This document shows, piece by piece, positions 16,439 to 24,745 of a stretch of DNA of 33,947 nucleotides. Below the pieces are notes generated by a model. That model did not search any database and was not told the origin of the DNA. It saw only the letters and a list, made by a program, of their open reading frames with translations. Made by a program: the position numbers and the translations under genes. The stretch lies in the NCBI GenBank assembly GCA_947646015.1, contig CANSEY010000038.1:1-33947 (forward strand), in the 5' to 3' direction. Each line of letters starts with the position of its first letter. Positions within the stretch are counted from its first letter, which is position 1. This stretch comes from an uncultured Bacteroides sp. (GTDB taxonomy: Bacteria > Bacteroidota > Bacteroidia > Bacteroidales > Bacteroidaceae).

Positions 16439-16936
16439 TCAGATATCCAGTCCCATGATATAATCATTCATATAGTACCCGTTGCCAATCGGAAAATCCC
16501 CTTCCCGCAATTTTCTCATACCCATCCGTTCATAGAACAGTAAAGCCTTGTTGTTACGGTTCACGTTAAGCTCCATTAAGCAAGGTTCCGGATGCACCTC
16601 CTTGATATATCTGACAGCCTCTCTGAATAAAAAACTACCGCAGTGTGCGCCTTGAAAATGGGGGAGGACATAGATTTTCTGCAGATGGAATACATTCTCT
16701 TCCTGTTGCTGTACGGAGACATAGCCACAGGGCTCATCTCCTTCATATGCGATAAAATAAACATGACCTTCTTCTTCCATTTGTTTCCGGATATTTTCGG
16801 GAGAGTACATCCAGTCCATCATATAGTCCAGTTGTCCGGGAGATAAGATCTCTTGGTAAGTGGCTGGAAATACTTCACCGGCCATTTGGTTGATCAGACC
16901 GCAATCATCTATCCTTGCTTTTCGAATAGTAAACAT
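16439..16936 (-). CDS. GNAT-family N-acetyltransferase
   Basis: The 165-residue protein shows the GNAT fold: IRKARIDDCGLINQMAGEVFPATY at the N-terminus, YVSVQQQEENVFHLQKIYVLPHFQGAHCGSFLF with the acetyl-CoA-binding Q-G-x-x-G segment (about 96-103), and ELNVNRNNKALLFYERMGMRKL near the end. Such enzymes transfer an acetyl group from acetyl-CoA to an amine of a small molecule or protein N-terminus; the acceptor cannot be told. Single gene with its own promoter (minus TATATTTGC at 16968-16976). Confidence 0.9.
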   Translation of the reverse strand: MFTIRKARIDDCGLINQMAGEVFPATYQEILSPGQLDYMMDWMYSPENIRKQMEEEGHVYFIAYEGDEPCGYVSVQQQEENVFHLQKIYVLPHFQGAHCGSFLFREAVRYIKEVHPEPCLMELNVNRNNKALLFYERMGMRKLREGDFPIGNGYYMNDYIMGLDI

Positions 16937-16967
16937 ACGTATTTTCTTTTTTGTGGTTTTATGAGCT

Positions 16968-16976
16968 GCAAATATA
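16968..16976 (-). promoter_or_regulatory. -7 element of the GNAT gene
   Basis: Minus-strand TATATTTGC matches the consensus exactly; leader about 25 nt. Confidence 0.6.
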
Positions 16977-17037
16977 GCTATTATTTCTTTTTATAATAAG
17001 GAGAAAACTTCTTAATGATTTAATTATTATTAAATTA

Positions 17038-17062
17038 TAGTACTTTGTAATACAAGGTACTA
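17038..17062. promoter_or_regulatory. Dyad in the padR-pspC promoter, candidate PadR operator
   Basis: TAGTACTTTGT (17038-17048) and ACAAGGTACTA (17052-17062) form 11-bp arms with one mismatch around a 3-bp centre. The dyad lies just upstream of the -7 element, over the -33 region. Confidence 0.55.
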
Positions 17063-17072
17063 GAGTAATGCA

Positions 17073-17081
17073 TATATTTGT
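17073..17081 (+). promoter_or_regulatory. -7 element of the padR-pspC unit
   Basis: TATATTTGT matches TAnnTTTG. It lies inside the longest possible padR frame (in-frame ATG at 17068), which shows the true start is the ATG at 17104. Confidence 0.6.
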
Positions 17082-17103
17082 CCTGTCAAAAAGAAAAATA
17101 ACA

Positions 17104-17430
17104 ATGAATGTAGACAATGTAAAATCTCAGATGAGAAAAGGCATGTTAGAGTATTGCATCATGCTTTTACTGCACAAAGAGCCGGCTTATGCTTCTGATA
17201 TTATTCAGAAGTTGAAAGAGGCACAGCTGATTGTGGTGGAAGGTACCTTGTATCCATTGCTGACACGTTTGAAGAATGACGATTTGTTGAGTTATGAATG
17301 GGTAGAATCCACGCAGGGACCTCCTCGCAAGTACTATAAGCTCACAGAAAAAGGAGAGGCTTTTTTAGGCGAGCTTGAGATATCCTGGAAGGAACTGAAC
17401 GAAACCGTGAATCATATTGCTAGTAGATAA
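17104..17430 (+). CDS. PadR-family transcriptional regulator
   Basis: From the ATG at 17104 the product has 108 residues and the standard PadR winged-helix: QMRKGMLEYCIMLLLHKEPAYASDIIQKL, then VVEGTLYPLLTRLKNDDLLSYEW, then QGPPRKYYKLTEKGEAFL (wing). There is little beyond the DNA-binding domain, as in the short subfamily 2 PadR proteins. It is followed after 21 bp by a PspC membrane protein, a pairing common in Bacteroidetes, so it probably represses its own unit through the dyad at 17038-17062 and responds to an envelope cue. The signal is unknown. Confidence 0.9.
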   Translation: MNVDNVKSQMRKGMLEYCIMLLLHKEPAYASDIIQKLKEAQLIVVEGTLYPLLTRLKNDDLLSYEWVESTQGPPRKYYKLTEKGEAFLGELEISWKELNETVNHIASR

Positions 17431-17451
17431 TTCGATAAAGAAGAAATAATA

Positions 17452-18546
17452 ATGAAAAAAACATTGACTGTAAATTTGGGAGGAACTGTCTATCATATAG
17501 ATGATGATGCCTATCGTTTGCTGGACGATTATCTGTCCAACCTGAAACATTTTTTTCGCAAACAGGAGGGGGCGGAAGAGATTGTGAATGATATCGAGAT
17601 TCGTATTGCCGAGCTGTTTGCCGAGAAAGTGTCCGCAGGGAAGCAAGTCATTACCATTGCCGATGTGGAAGAAATAATTGCCCGGGTAGGCAAGCCGGAA
17701 GATTTTGGTGTATCTGATGACGAATCCGAACCGCATAAGAAGGAACAGACAGCTTCTTCCGGTCAGGGATATACACGGACCACTACAGCCCGTCGCTTGT
17801 TCCGTGATCCGGATAATAAGTTGCTTGGAGGGGTAGCTTCCGGGCTGGCAGCTTATTTTGACTGGGATATCACGCTGGTGCGTATCTTGATGATCGTATT
17901 ATTGTTTGTTCCCTATTGCCCGATGATTATCCTTTATATTATAGGATGGATTATCATTCCCGAAGCACGTACGGCAGCAGAGAAGCTGAGTATGCGTGGC
18001 GAAGCGGTAACCATAGAAAATATAGGCAAAACGGTGACGGACGGATTTGAACGGGTTGCCGACGGGGTCAATAACTTTGTGAACTCGGATAAACCGCGTA
18101 CCTTTCTGCAAAAAGTAGGAGATGTATTTGTCACGATCGCCGCTATCATTCTTAAGATATTCTTGGTAGCTCTTGTCATCATTTGCTGTCCGGTATTGTT
18201 CGTGCTCGCTGTGGTGATAGTAGCTCTTGTGTTTGCGGTGATTGCTGCGCTTGTTGGCGGCGGAGCTCTGCTTTATGAAATGCTTCCGGCTATTGACTGG
18301 ACGCCCATAGCTACCATATCTCCTGTGATGACATTGCTTGGCACCATTTCAGGAATTGCACTCATTGCCATTCCATTAGGAGCTTTTCTGTACACTATAA
18401 TGCGTCAGTTGTTTCATTGGTCACCGATGGGGACCGGCTTGAAATGGTCTCTGTTTATCCTATGGGTATTGGGACTGGTCATCGTGATTATCAATTTGTC
18501 AGCTCTCGGATGGCAGCTGCCGTTGTATGGACTGCATTGCTTTTAA
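17452..18546 (+). CDS. PspC-domain membrane protein
   Basis: The 364-residue protein has a cytoplasmic N-terminal domain typical of Bacteroidetes PspC proteins (TLTVNLGGTVYHIDDDAYRLLDDYL and a helix pair up to about 90). The PspC domain follows (about 117-175): RRLFRDPDNKLLGGVASGLAAYFDWDITLVRI with a hydrophobic helix ending in IIGWIIIPE. Three or four further membrane segments lie at about 220-350. PspC senses inner-membrane stress in enterobacteria; no pspA or pspB gene is nearby, so the output here is unclear. It shares a unit with padR and ends before a terminator. Confidence 0.88.
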   Translation: MKKTLTVNLGGTVYHIDDDAYRLLDDYLSNLKHFFRKQEGAEEIVNDIEIRIAELFAEKVSAGKQVITIADVEEIIARVGKPEDFGVSDDESEPHKKEQTASSGQGYTRTTTARRLFRDPDNKLLGGVASGLAAYFDWDITLVRILMIVLLFVPYCPMIILYIIGWIIIPEARTAAEKLSMRGEAVTIENIGKTVTDGFERVADGVNNFVNSDKPRTFLQKVGDVFVTIAAIILKIFLVALVIICCPVLFVLAVVIVALVFAVIAALVGGGALLYEMLPAIDWTPIATISPVMTLLGTISGIALIAIPLGAFLYTIMRQLFHWSPMGTGLKWSLFILWVLGLVIVIINLSALGWQLPLYGLHCF

Positions 18547-18594
18547 TGTAAGATCGTTCTATTAAAAAAGAATAATATTTATTCTTTTTCTGAG

Positions 18595-18631
18595 AAATGT
18601 GCCCCGATAGTGTGTCTGGGGTACATTTTTT
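18595..18631 (+). terminator. Intrinsic terminator after the PspC gene
   Basis: AAATGTGCCCC (18595-18605) pairs with GGGGTACATTT (18618-18628, one G-T wobble) and is followed by a T run. Confidence 0.8.
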
Positions 18632-18642
18632 GTTTGTCCCTC

Positions 18643-18673
18643 TTTGTAAATCGAGATTTTTAATTAAGTTTGT
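18643..18673 (+). promoter_or_regulatory. Promoter of the MBL-hydrolase/flavin reductase unit
   Basis: TTTG (18643-18646) and TAAGTTTGT (18665-18673) are spaced by 18 bp. The leader is about 20 nt. Confidence 0.55.
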
Positions 18674-18699
18674 GAGGACTTATTCAATAGATAAAGAAA

Positions 18700-19698
18700 A
18701 TGGGTGAACATATATGTTTCAGGAGAAACGAACGTTTGGCTACCGTTAATCCTTATTGGAGAGGAAATCCGATGGTACGCGGACGTTTTTTTAACAGGCA
18801 GCACCGTTTCCGCCCCGGTATGGGAAGTGTGTTGAAATGGCGGTTGTCCCCCAATCCTCAGCGGAAAGAAAAGAAAACGGTGAAGTGGGACCCGAAAGTC
18901 TGTTATCTTCGTTCGCTGGATGCTGTGGTGGGAGATTCTTTAATATGGCTGGGACATAATTCCTTCTTCCTTCAGTTGGCAGGTAAAAGAATCATGTTCG
19001 ATCCGGTTTTCGGAAACATCCCTTTTGTGAAAAGACAGAGTGAGTTTCCTGCCAATCCCGACATTTTTACAGAAATTGATTACCTGCTTATCAGTCATGA
19101 TCATTTTGACCATCTGGACAAGCAAAGTATCACCCGTTTGCTGAATAATAATCCGCAGATGAAATTGTTTTGCGGTTTGGGAACCGGAGAACTGATAAAG
19201 AGCTGGTTTCCGGAAATGAGAGTGATTGAGGCCGGCTGGTATCAGCAACTGGAAGATGAAGGGCTGAAAATAACTTTCTTGCCGGCACAGCATTGGAGCA
19301 AACGCTCCGTACGTGATGGAGGGCAGCGATTGTGGGGAGCTTTCATGCTGCAGGGGAATGGTGTTTCTCTCTATTATAGCGGAGACACAGGGTATTCTAC
19401 CCATTTTAGGGAAATCCCGGATCTGTTCGGAGCTCCGGACTATGCCTTGTTGGGTATCGGTGCATATAAACCCCGTTGGTTCATGCGTCCCAATCATATT
19501 TCTCCTTATGAATCACTGACTGCCTCCGAAGAGATGCACGCAGGAATAACCATTCCGATGCACTACGGTACATTTGATTTGTCTGATGAACCCTTGCATG
19601 ATCCGCCTAAAGTATTTGCGGCAGAAGCAAAGAAAAGAAAGATTCGTGTGGAAATCCCTTATCTGGGAGAAATCGTAAAACTGAGTAAAAGAAAGTAA
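18700..19698 (+). CDS. Metallo-beta-lactamase-fold hydrolase (UlaG/NAPE-PLD-like)
   Basis: The 332 residues include the metal-binding set of the family: HDHFDH (His133, His135, Asp137, His138), AQHWSKRS (His198), SGDTGY (Asp229) and PMHYGTF (His288). The N-terminus NPYWRGNPMVRGRFFN and the segment LIWLGHNSFFLQLAGKRIMFDPVF place it with the L-ascorbate-6-phosphate lactonase-like and N-acyl-phosphatidylethanolamine phospholipase D-like branch. No signal peptide or membrane helix is seen, so it is cytoplasmic or membrane-associated. The preferred substrate may be a phosphodiester, lactone or N-acyl lipid. It shares a unit with the flavin reductase gene 19 bp downstream. Confidence 0.88.
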   Translation: MGEHICFRRNERLATVNPYWRGNPMVRGRFFNRQHRFRPGMGSVLKWRLSPNPQRKEKKTVKWDPKVCYLRSLDAVVGDSLIWLGHNSFFLQLAGKRIMFDPVFGNIPFVKRQSEFPANPDIFTEIDYLLISHDHFDHLDKQSITRLLNNNPQMKLFCGLGTGELIKSWFPEMRVIEAGWYQQLEDEGLKITFLPAQHWSKRSVRDGGQRLWGAFMLQGNGVSLYYSGDTGYSTHFREIPDLFGAPDYALLGIGAYKPRWFMRPNHISPYESLTASEEMHAGITIPMHYGTFDLSDEPLHDPPKVFAAEAKKRKIRVEIPYLGEIVKLSKRK

Positions 19699-19717
19699 TT
19701 ATAAAATAAACTGAGAG

Positions 19718-20227
19718 ATGAAGAAGTTAGAAGTAAAAGACCTGAAAGAAAATTTCTTTGAGGCGATTGGCAAAGAATGGATGTTGGTTACTGCCGGCAC
19801 CAAAGAGAAATTCAATACAATGACTGCCAGCTGGGGTGGCATTGGCTGGCTTTGGAATAAGCCCGTTGCTTTTGTTTTTGTCCGCCCCGAACGATATACG
19901 TATGAGTTCATCGAGAAAAGTGATTATCTGACACTTTCTTTTTTGGGCGAAGCAAATAAGAAGATTCATGCAGTTTGTGGCTCAAAGTCCGGTCGTGATA
20001 CGGATAAGGTGAAAGCAACCGGATTGAAGCCGATCTTCACAGAACAGGGGAATGTGCTTTTCGAACAGGCGCGCCTGAGTCTGGAAGGAAGAAAACTGTA
20101 TGCGGATAACATTAAACCTGAGTGTTTCCTGGATAAAGAGTCCTTGGAAAAATGGTATGACGATGCTCATGGAGGTTTTCATAAAATGTATATAGTAGAA
20201 ATCGAAAATATTTGGGAGGGAGATTAA
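19718..20227 (+). CDS. Flavin reductase-like FMN-binding protein
   Basis: The 169-residue product matches the split-barrel flavin reductase family: EWMLVTAGTKEKFNTMTASWGGIGWLWNKPVAFVFVRPERYTYEFIEKSDYLTLSFL (cut into its parts: KFNTMTASWGGIGW binds the flavin phosphate region, then FVRPERYTYEFIE), and CGSKSGRDTDKVKATGL. These proteins reduce or hold FMN using NAD(P)H, or serve as small oxidoreductases in anaerobes. It follows the MBL-fold gene by 19 bp with no promoter of its own, so the two are co-expressed; whether they act together is unknown. Confidence 0.88.
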   Translation: MKKLEVKDLKENFFEAIGKEWMLVTAGTKEKFNTMTASWGGIGWLWNKPVAFVFVRPERYTYEFIEKSDYLTLSFLGEANKKIHAVCGSKSGRDTDKVKATGLKPIFTEQGNVLFEQARLSLEGRKLYADNIKPECFLDKESLEKWYDDAHGGFHKMYIVEIENIWEGD

Positions 20228-20259
20228 TTCTCCCTTTTTTTATTTTTTATCGGTAAAGC

Positions 20260-20291
20260 TTTGATAAGTGATATAAATATTATACATTTGC
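20260..20291 (+). promoter_or_regulatory. Promoter of the orphan lipoprotein gene
   Basis: TTTG (20260-20263), 19 bp, TACATTTGC (20283-20291): an exact -33/-7 match. Leader about 35 nt. Confidence 0.75.
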
Positions 20292-20331
20292 CCTAAACTA
20301 AACTATTGTAACACAACTAAAACTAAGCGTT

Positions 20332-21036
20332 ATGAAAACAAAAATGTTCTTTCTTGCAGGTATCTGTGCTGCACTCGCAGCTTGTAGTAGTGATTCGGAT
20401 GATGTGTCTTCTTCTCCATCCAATGCTCCGGCGATATTAGAGGTTGTTTCCTATAAGTTTGTGCAGGAGGAAACGGATGTAGTAGAGCGGGTTGAATATC
20501 CTGTAGTAGTCTTGCAACATAAAGTAAATGATAAAGATGAACCTCTTCCAATGATATATGCATGGGATGTGGAAGAGGAAGAGAACTCTTTATTTGTATT
20601 GACTGAAGGTTCTTTGCCTGTTAATGCTGAAAATTTGGCGGATTTGAAGATTCCTGTTCCTTTCATTGATGCTGGAGGTAAGCTTTTTATAGACGGAACG
20701 GGTGCGAAGACTCCGTTGATTTTTGGAGAAACATTAAAAGTAAAGAATGGATCACGTTCTATTGGAAATGTAAAGTATGAGATACCTCCCTATTCAACTT
20801 ATGAGTTAACAAAACAAGAATGTGGATATCGATGTACCTTAACTTTTTATTTGGTACTGAAGGCCGTAAATAAAGGGGAAGAATACCATTTAAAAGGCAG
20901 ATGGACTGGAGAACAATTAAGGGAGCAAAAAATGGGATTAATTGATTTCTCAGACGAAAAAGGTGCTGAAAAAACTGTTTTAATGGAGGCTCCGATTGAG
21001 CTATTTGAAAAGGATTATGAAACAGGTCTAGATTGA
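20332..21036 (+). CDS. Unidentified lipoprotein
   Basis: I do not recognise the family. The 234-residue product has a lipoprotein signal peptide with lipobox LAAC (Cys18), followed by SSDSDD, an acidic start that in Bacteroides resembles a lipoprotein export signal for surface display. The rest is rich in short beta-type segments (AILEVVSYKFVQEE, YPVVVLQHKVNDK, TLTFYLVLKAVNKGEEYHLKGRW), with a lone CGYRC pair near residue 164. It has an exact promoter of its own and is flanked by a terminator hairpin. No partner gene is next to it. It is likely a real, expressed, lineage-restricted surface lipoprotein of unknown role. Confidence 0.8.
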   Translation: MKTKMFFLAGICAALAACSSDSDDVSSSPSNAPAILEVVSYKFVQEETDVVERVEYPVVVLQHKVNDKDEPLPMIYAWDVEEEENSLFVLTEGSLPVNAENLADLKIPVPFIDAGGKLFIDGTGAKTPLIFGETLKVKNGSRSIGNVKYEIPPYSTYELTKQECGYRCTLTFYLVLKAVNKGEEYHLKGRWTGEQLREQKMGLIDFSDEKGAEKTVLMEAPIELFEKDYETGLD

Positions 21037-21118
21037 ATCATAGACCTTATCTAAGTATATAGTAGCAATCGAAAATATATATCATGAGTAAAGTCTAGCG
21101 GATTTTAGATGTAATGCA

Positions 21119-21158
21119 GAAGGCTCTGAACTCAATTTGATTTGAGAACAGAGCCTTC
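21119..21158. terminator. Bidirectional hairpin between lipoprotein and S9 peptidase genes
   Basis: GAAGGCTCTG (21119-21128) pairs with CAGAGCCTTC (21149-21158), and an inner CTCAA/TTGAG extends it. The convergent genes on either side end here. The flanking T tracts are short. Confidence 0.65.
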
Positions 21159-21181
21159 ATTATTTGTCTTATATCAAAGAT

Positions 21182-23281
21182 TTATTTTGCAGGAGCCTTC
21201 AGCCACTTATCCAGCCACTCAAAGAAAGTGCGTTGCCACAAGACACCATTCTGCGGTTTCAGTACCCAGTGGTTTTCATCCGGATAAATCAGCAACTCTG
21301 CAGGTACACCACGCATTACAGCGGCATCAAATGCAGCCATAGCCTGATTAGCCAAAATACGGAAATCTTTTTCTCCATGAATACAGAGAATCGGAGTATC
21401 CCATTTTTCCACGAAGAGGTGAGGGGAGTTGGCGAAAGTACGTTGTGCTATCGGATTCTGTTTTTCCCAGTACGCGCCGCCCATATCCCAGTTGGCAAAC
21501 CATTTCTCTTCTGTTTCCAGATACTGCATTTCCATATTGAAGATTCCGTCATGAGCGATAAATGCCTTGAAACGTTTGTCGTGATGACCGGCTAACCAAT
21601 ATACGGAGAATCCTCCGAAACTTGCGCCCACACATCCCAGACGATCTTTATCTACATACGATTCTTTTGCCATCTCGTCGATAGCAGTGAAATAGTCTTT
21701 CATACACTGACCACCATAATCACCACTGATCTGTTCGTTCCATTCCACTCCGAATCCCGGTAATCCGCGACGGTTCGGGGCTACGATGATATAGTCGTTG
21801 GCAGCCATAATCTGGAAGTTCCAGCGATAAGACCAGAACTGGCTTACCGGACTTTGAGGACCACCTTCACAGAACAGCAATGTCGGATATTTCTTGTTCG
21901 GATCGAACTGGGGAGGATAGATCACCCATGTCAACATATCCTTGCCATCCGTCGTTTTCATCCAGCGACCTTCTACCTTGCCCATTTCCAGCTGATCATA
22001 AATCTCCTTGTTCTCCTGTGTCAGTTGAGTGGCAGAACCATCCAATGCTACCGCATAGATCTCATCACCCATACTCATCGAATGACGTTTGGCAATCAGT
22101 TTGTCACCGAAGAGTGCTACCCCTTCATAATCATACATACCCGAAGTAATCGCCTTTACAGAATCATTCGTCAGGTCAAGAGAATAAATCTGAGTTTCTC
22201 CGTGCCATACACCTGTAAAATAGATGGTCTTGGCATCGTTGCCCCAGACAAACGCATCCACATTAGACTCAAATGCTTTGCTGACAAAACGCTTCTCTCC
22301 GGTTTCCAGATTCATGATAAACAAACGGTTCAGATCAGCTTCGTATCCATCGCGCTCCATGCTTTGCCATGCAATGTACTTGCCATCCGGAGAGTATTGC
22401 GGATTGGTGTCATACCCCTTGTTTTCTTCGGTGATATTATCCGTTTTCTTTGTATTCAGATCATACACATAAATATCCGAATTGGTAGAAACAGCATATT
22501 CCAGCCCTGTTTTCTTGCGACAGGTATAAGCCACTTTGTCCGAAGTCGTATTCCAAGCCAGCTGCTCAATGCCGCCCCAAGGTTTCATCGGACTTTCGTA
22601 TGGTTCTCCTTCCAGTATATCCACGATATTGGAAATACCGTTACCGTCAAAGTCTGCCACGAAAGGATGCGGAGCAGTTGTCACCCATTCATCCCAGTGC
22701 TTATACATCAGGTCGGTGACAATAATACCTGTAGCTTTCGGCAGATCCGGATATTTATCGGCAGTGCTTTCTTTGGTTTTCACTTGCGAGATGAACAGTA
22801 GTTTCTTGCCGTCCGGTGAGATAGAATAACCCTCGATGTCACCGTCGTAGTTGGTCAGTTGTTTACGGCCGCTACCGTCCGGATTCATTTCATATAGTTG
22901 GCTGCTTCCGTTGTCGTTGCTCAGGAAAGCCAGCTTCGATCCTCCTTTTATCCAGGTCACCTCATTCTCCTGATAAGGAGTGCGGGTGATTTGCCGGTTA
23001 TCGCTGCCGTCCGCGTTCATGACGAAAACTTCGCGATTACTCTTGTTCTCCGGTACACTGTAGTATGCTACCGTATACGCAATTTTCTTTCCGTCGGGCG
23101 ATACCGCCAGTCCTCCGATACGTCCCATTGCCCAAAGGGCTTCAGGCGTCATACGCTTCCCTTCGATCTTAATATCGGATTTTTCGATAAGCACCTGATC
23201 CGTTTTGCCCGCGTCTTTTGTTCCGCCGCAGGCAGCTAACAACATTGCTGCCGACATCATAAATAGATTTGCTTGTCTCAT
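21182..23281 (-). CDS. S9-family peptidase (DPP5/acylaminoacyl-peptidase-like) lipoprotein
   Basis: The 699-residue protein starts with a lipoprotein signal peptide (MRQANLFMMSAAMLLAAC). An N-terminal beta-propeller follows, with repeated PD40-type blades such as VSPDGKKIAYTVAYYS, GYSISPDGKKLLFIS and PQYSPDGKYIAWQS. The C-terminal alpha/beta-hydrolase domain carries Ser554 in GASFGGFS, Asp639 in HGEKDFRI and His671 in DENHWVL, a complete catalytic triad. Such enzymes release dipeptides or acylated residues from short peptides, most resembling dipeptidyl peptidase 5 of Porphyromonas-type organisms. Being a lipoprotein it would work in the periplasm or at the outer membrane, supplying peptides for uptake. 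A -7-like TATCTTCGC lies at 23307-23315. Confidence 0.93.
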   Translation of the reverse strand: MRQANLFMMSAAMLLAACGGTKDAGKTDQVLIEKSDIKIEGKRMTPEALWAMGRIGGLAVSPDGKKIAYTVAYYSVPENKSNREVFVMNADGSDNRQITRTPYQENEVTWIKGGSKLAFLSNDNGSSQLYEMNPDGSGRKQLTNYDGDIEGYSISPDGKKLLFISQVKTKESTADKYPDLPKATGIIVTDLMYKHWDEWVTTAPHPFVADFDGNGISNIVDILEGEPYESPMKPWGGIEQLAWNTTSDKVAYTCRKKTGLEYAVSTNSDIYVYDLNTKKTDNITEENKGYDTNPQYSPDGKYIAWQSMERDGYEADLNRLFIMNLETGEKRFVSKAFESNVDAFVWGNDAKTIYFTGVWHGETQIYSLDLTNDSVKAITSGMYDYEGVALFGDKLIAKRHSMSMGDEIYAVALDGSATQLTQENKEIYDQLEMGKVEGRWMKTTDGKDMLTWVIYPPQFDPNKKYPTLLFCEGGPQSPVSQFWSYRWNFQIMAANDYIIVAPNRRGLPGFGVEWNEQISGDYGGQCMKDYFTAIDEMAKESYVDKDRLGCVGASFGGFSVYWLAGHHDKRFKAFIAHDGIFNMEMQYLETEEKWFANWDMGGAYWEKQNPIAQRTFANSPHLFVEKWDTPILCIHGEKDFRILANQAMAAFDAAVMRGVPAELLIYPDENHWVLKPQNGVLWQRTFFEWLDKWLKAPAK

Positions 23282-23328
23282 ATTTTATAAAAATGTTTAT
23301 TTTCTTGCGAAGATAATGAAAAAAGGAT

Positions 23329-24660
23329 TTAAATCTGCTTTTTCTGCCAGTTTCCTTTCTTCATATACCAGTAGCAGAAGAGGAGGATAAAGATTCCATA
23401 CACACTTTCTGTTGTCCAGGCAAACGCAATGTCCATTTTAAGGTAAAGAATAAAATAAGTAGCGTAAGCTACATAAATTGTCAGTACACAAAGTTCCATG
23501 GCCAGTGCCGTGCGTGTGTTACCTGTTCCCGATACCGACTGGAAATACACATTGGCTGGTACCAGCACTACATAGGCTGCGCATAACACCCATAAAGAAG
23601 GGATGGACGCATCCCTCAAATCGGGCATATCCGTGTATATGCGCAGAATCAGGTCGGGAAACAGACAGAAGAATATCAATATCGGCAGTACGAACACATA
23701 TCCGATACGGATGTGCTGATTGATGGTTCCCCGTACACAATCTTTTTCGCCCGCACCGATAAGGTTGCTGACCAGAGATCCGCAGGTTGCAGCAAAAGCC
23801 ATGGCGATCATAAACGGGATACCCGACACATTCCGGATAATGTTCGCGATAGCCAATGACCGTTCTCCCAGGTGTTCCACGAACAGGAAGAACATAAACC
23901 AGGTAGATAAAGAAACGAAGTTCTGAATCATTGTCCACACGGAGACATTGAGAATCCGCTTCAATGTCCGGCTTTGGAATTTCGGCAGGATATTCAGTGC
24001 ATACTTCTTGCAGTCGATCCGCTTCCAGGTATAGATGATAAAGAAAATCACCGATACCAGCTCGGCGAGGGATGAACCGATGGCTGCACCGGCAATGCCC
24101 AGTTGTGGGAAACCGAACTTACCGAAAATCAGGATATAGTTGAATACCACGTTAGAAAGCACCATCACGATGGAGTTCAGCGTCAGCGTCTTGGTCTGTG
24201 TCGTACCGACAAAGAAGGCACGGAACATCACTCCGACAAATGAGAAAAAGAACCCGTACACCCGCCAATGAATATAACTTTCCGCAGCATCATAAATGTG
24301 AGGGGACGAAATGATATTCTTTAAAATAAATGGCGAGAATACGATGGAAAGTGTAAACAGAATCGCAGCAACCACTACCAGGAAATAAATCCCCTGATAG
24401 AAAATCGGTCCGATTTCCTTGTAGTTTCCTTCCCCGTTGCGACGGGCGATCAATATCTGTGCTCCTACGCTGAATCCGAATGCCATCATGAAAATAGCCT
24501 GGTAGTAAACCCCGGCGATGGCGGATGCCCCTAATTCAATTTCCCCGACACGTCCAAGAAAGGCCGTGTCCGTCATGCCGATCAGCTGCTCCATAATCAG
24601 GCTGATCAGAATAGGGTAGGCGATCGTCCAGATTTGTTTATAAGTATATTTTGTCTTCAT
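23329..24660 (-). CDS. MATE-family multidrug/metabolite exporter
   Basis: The ATG at 24658-24660 gives 443 residues (MKTKYTYKQIWTIAYPILI); the farther in-frame start is TTG inside the preceding hairpin. Twelve membrane helices in two similar halves fit the MATE family: ISLIMEQLIGMTDTAFLGRVGEIELGASAIAGVYY at the start and the second half beginning near ILNVSVWTMIQNFVSLSTW. These carriers export cationic drugs or metabolites using Na+ or H+. The gene follows yidC on the same strand with a hairpin between, so its expression may be partly read-through. Confidence 0.9.
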   Translation of the reverse strand: MKTKYTYKQIWTIAYPILISLIMEQLIGMTDTAFLGRVGEIELGASAIAGVYYQAIFMMAFGFSVGAQILIARRNGEGNYKEIGPIFYQGIYFLVVVAAILFTLSIVFSPFILKNIISSPHIYDAAESYIHWRVYGFFFSFVGVMFRAFFVGTTQTKTLTLNSIVMVLSNVVFNYILIFGKFGFPQLGIAGAAIGSSLAELVSVIFFIIYTWKRIDCKKYALNILPKFQSRTLKRILNVSVWTMIQNFVSLSTWFMFFLFVEHLGERSLAIANIIRNVSGIPFMIAMAFAATCGSLVSNLIGAGEKDCVRGTINQHIRIGYVFVLPILIFFCLFPDLILRIYTDMPDLRDASIPSLWVLCAAYVVLVPANVYFQSVSGTGNTRTALAMELCVLTIYVAYATYFILYLKMDIAFAWTTESVYGIFILLFCYWYMKKGNWQKKQI

Positions 24661-24682
24661 ATTAAGTTTGTTTTTTAGAGAA

Positions 24683-24721
24683 AGAAAGCCGGACAAACCC
24701 CTTTCGGTTGCCCGGCTTTCT
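24683..24721 (-). terminator. Hairpin between yidC and the MATE gene
   Basis: AGAAAGCCGG (24683-24692) pairs perfectly with CCGGCTTTCT (24712-24721), 25 bp after the yidC stop. The leftward tail is pyrimidine-rich but broken by C and G, so termination may be partial. Confidence 0.6.
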
Positions 24722-24745
24722 CAGAATATATCTTCGGATAATTTC

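Noticed and set aside
21854-22801. A 315-codon rightward frame opposite the S9 peptidase gene
   Set aside because: It is antisense to a gene with a complete triad and propeller repeats; the translation is rich in Cys, His and Ile and shows no domain.
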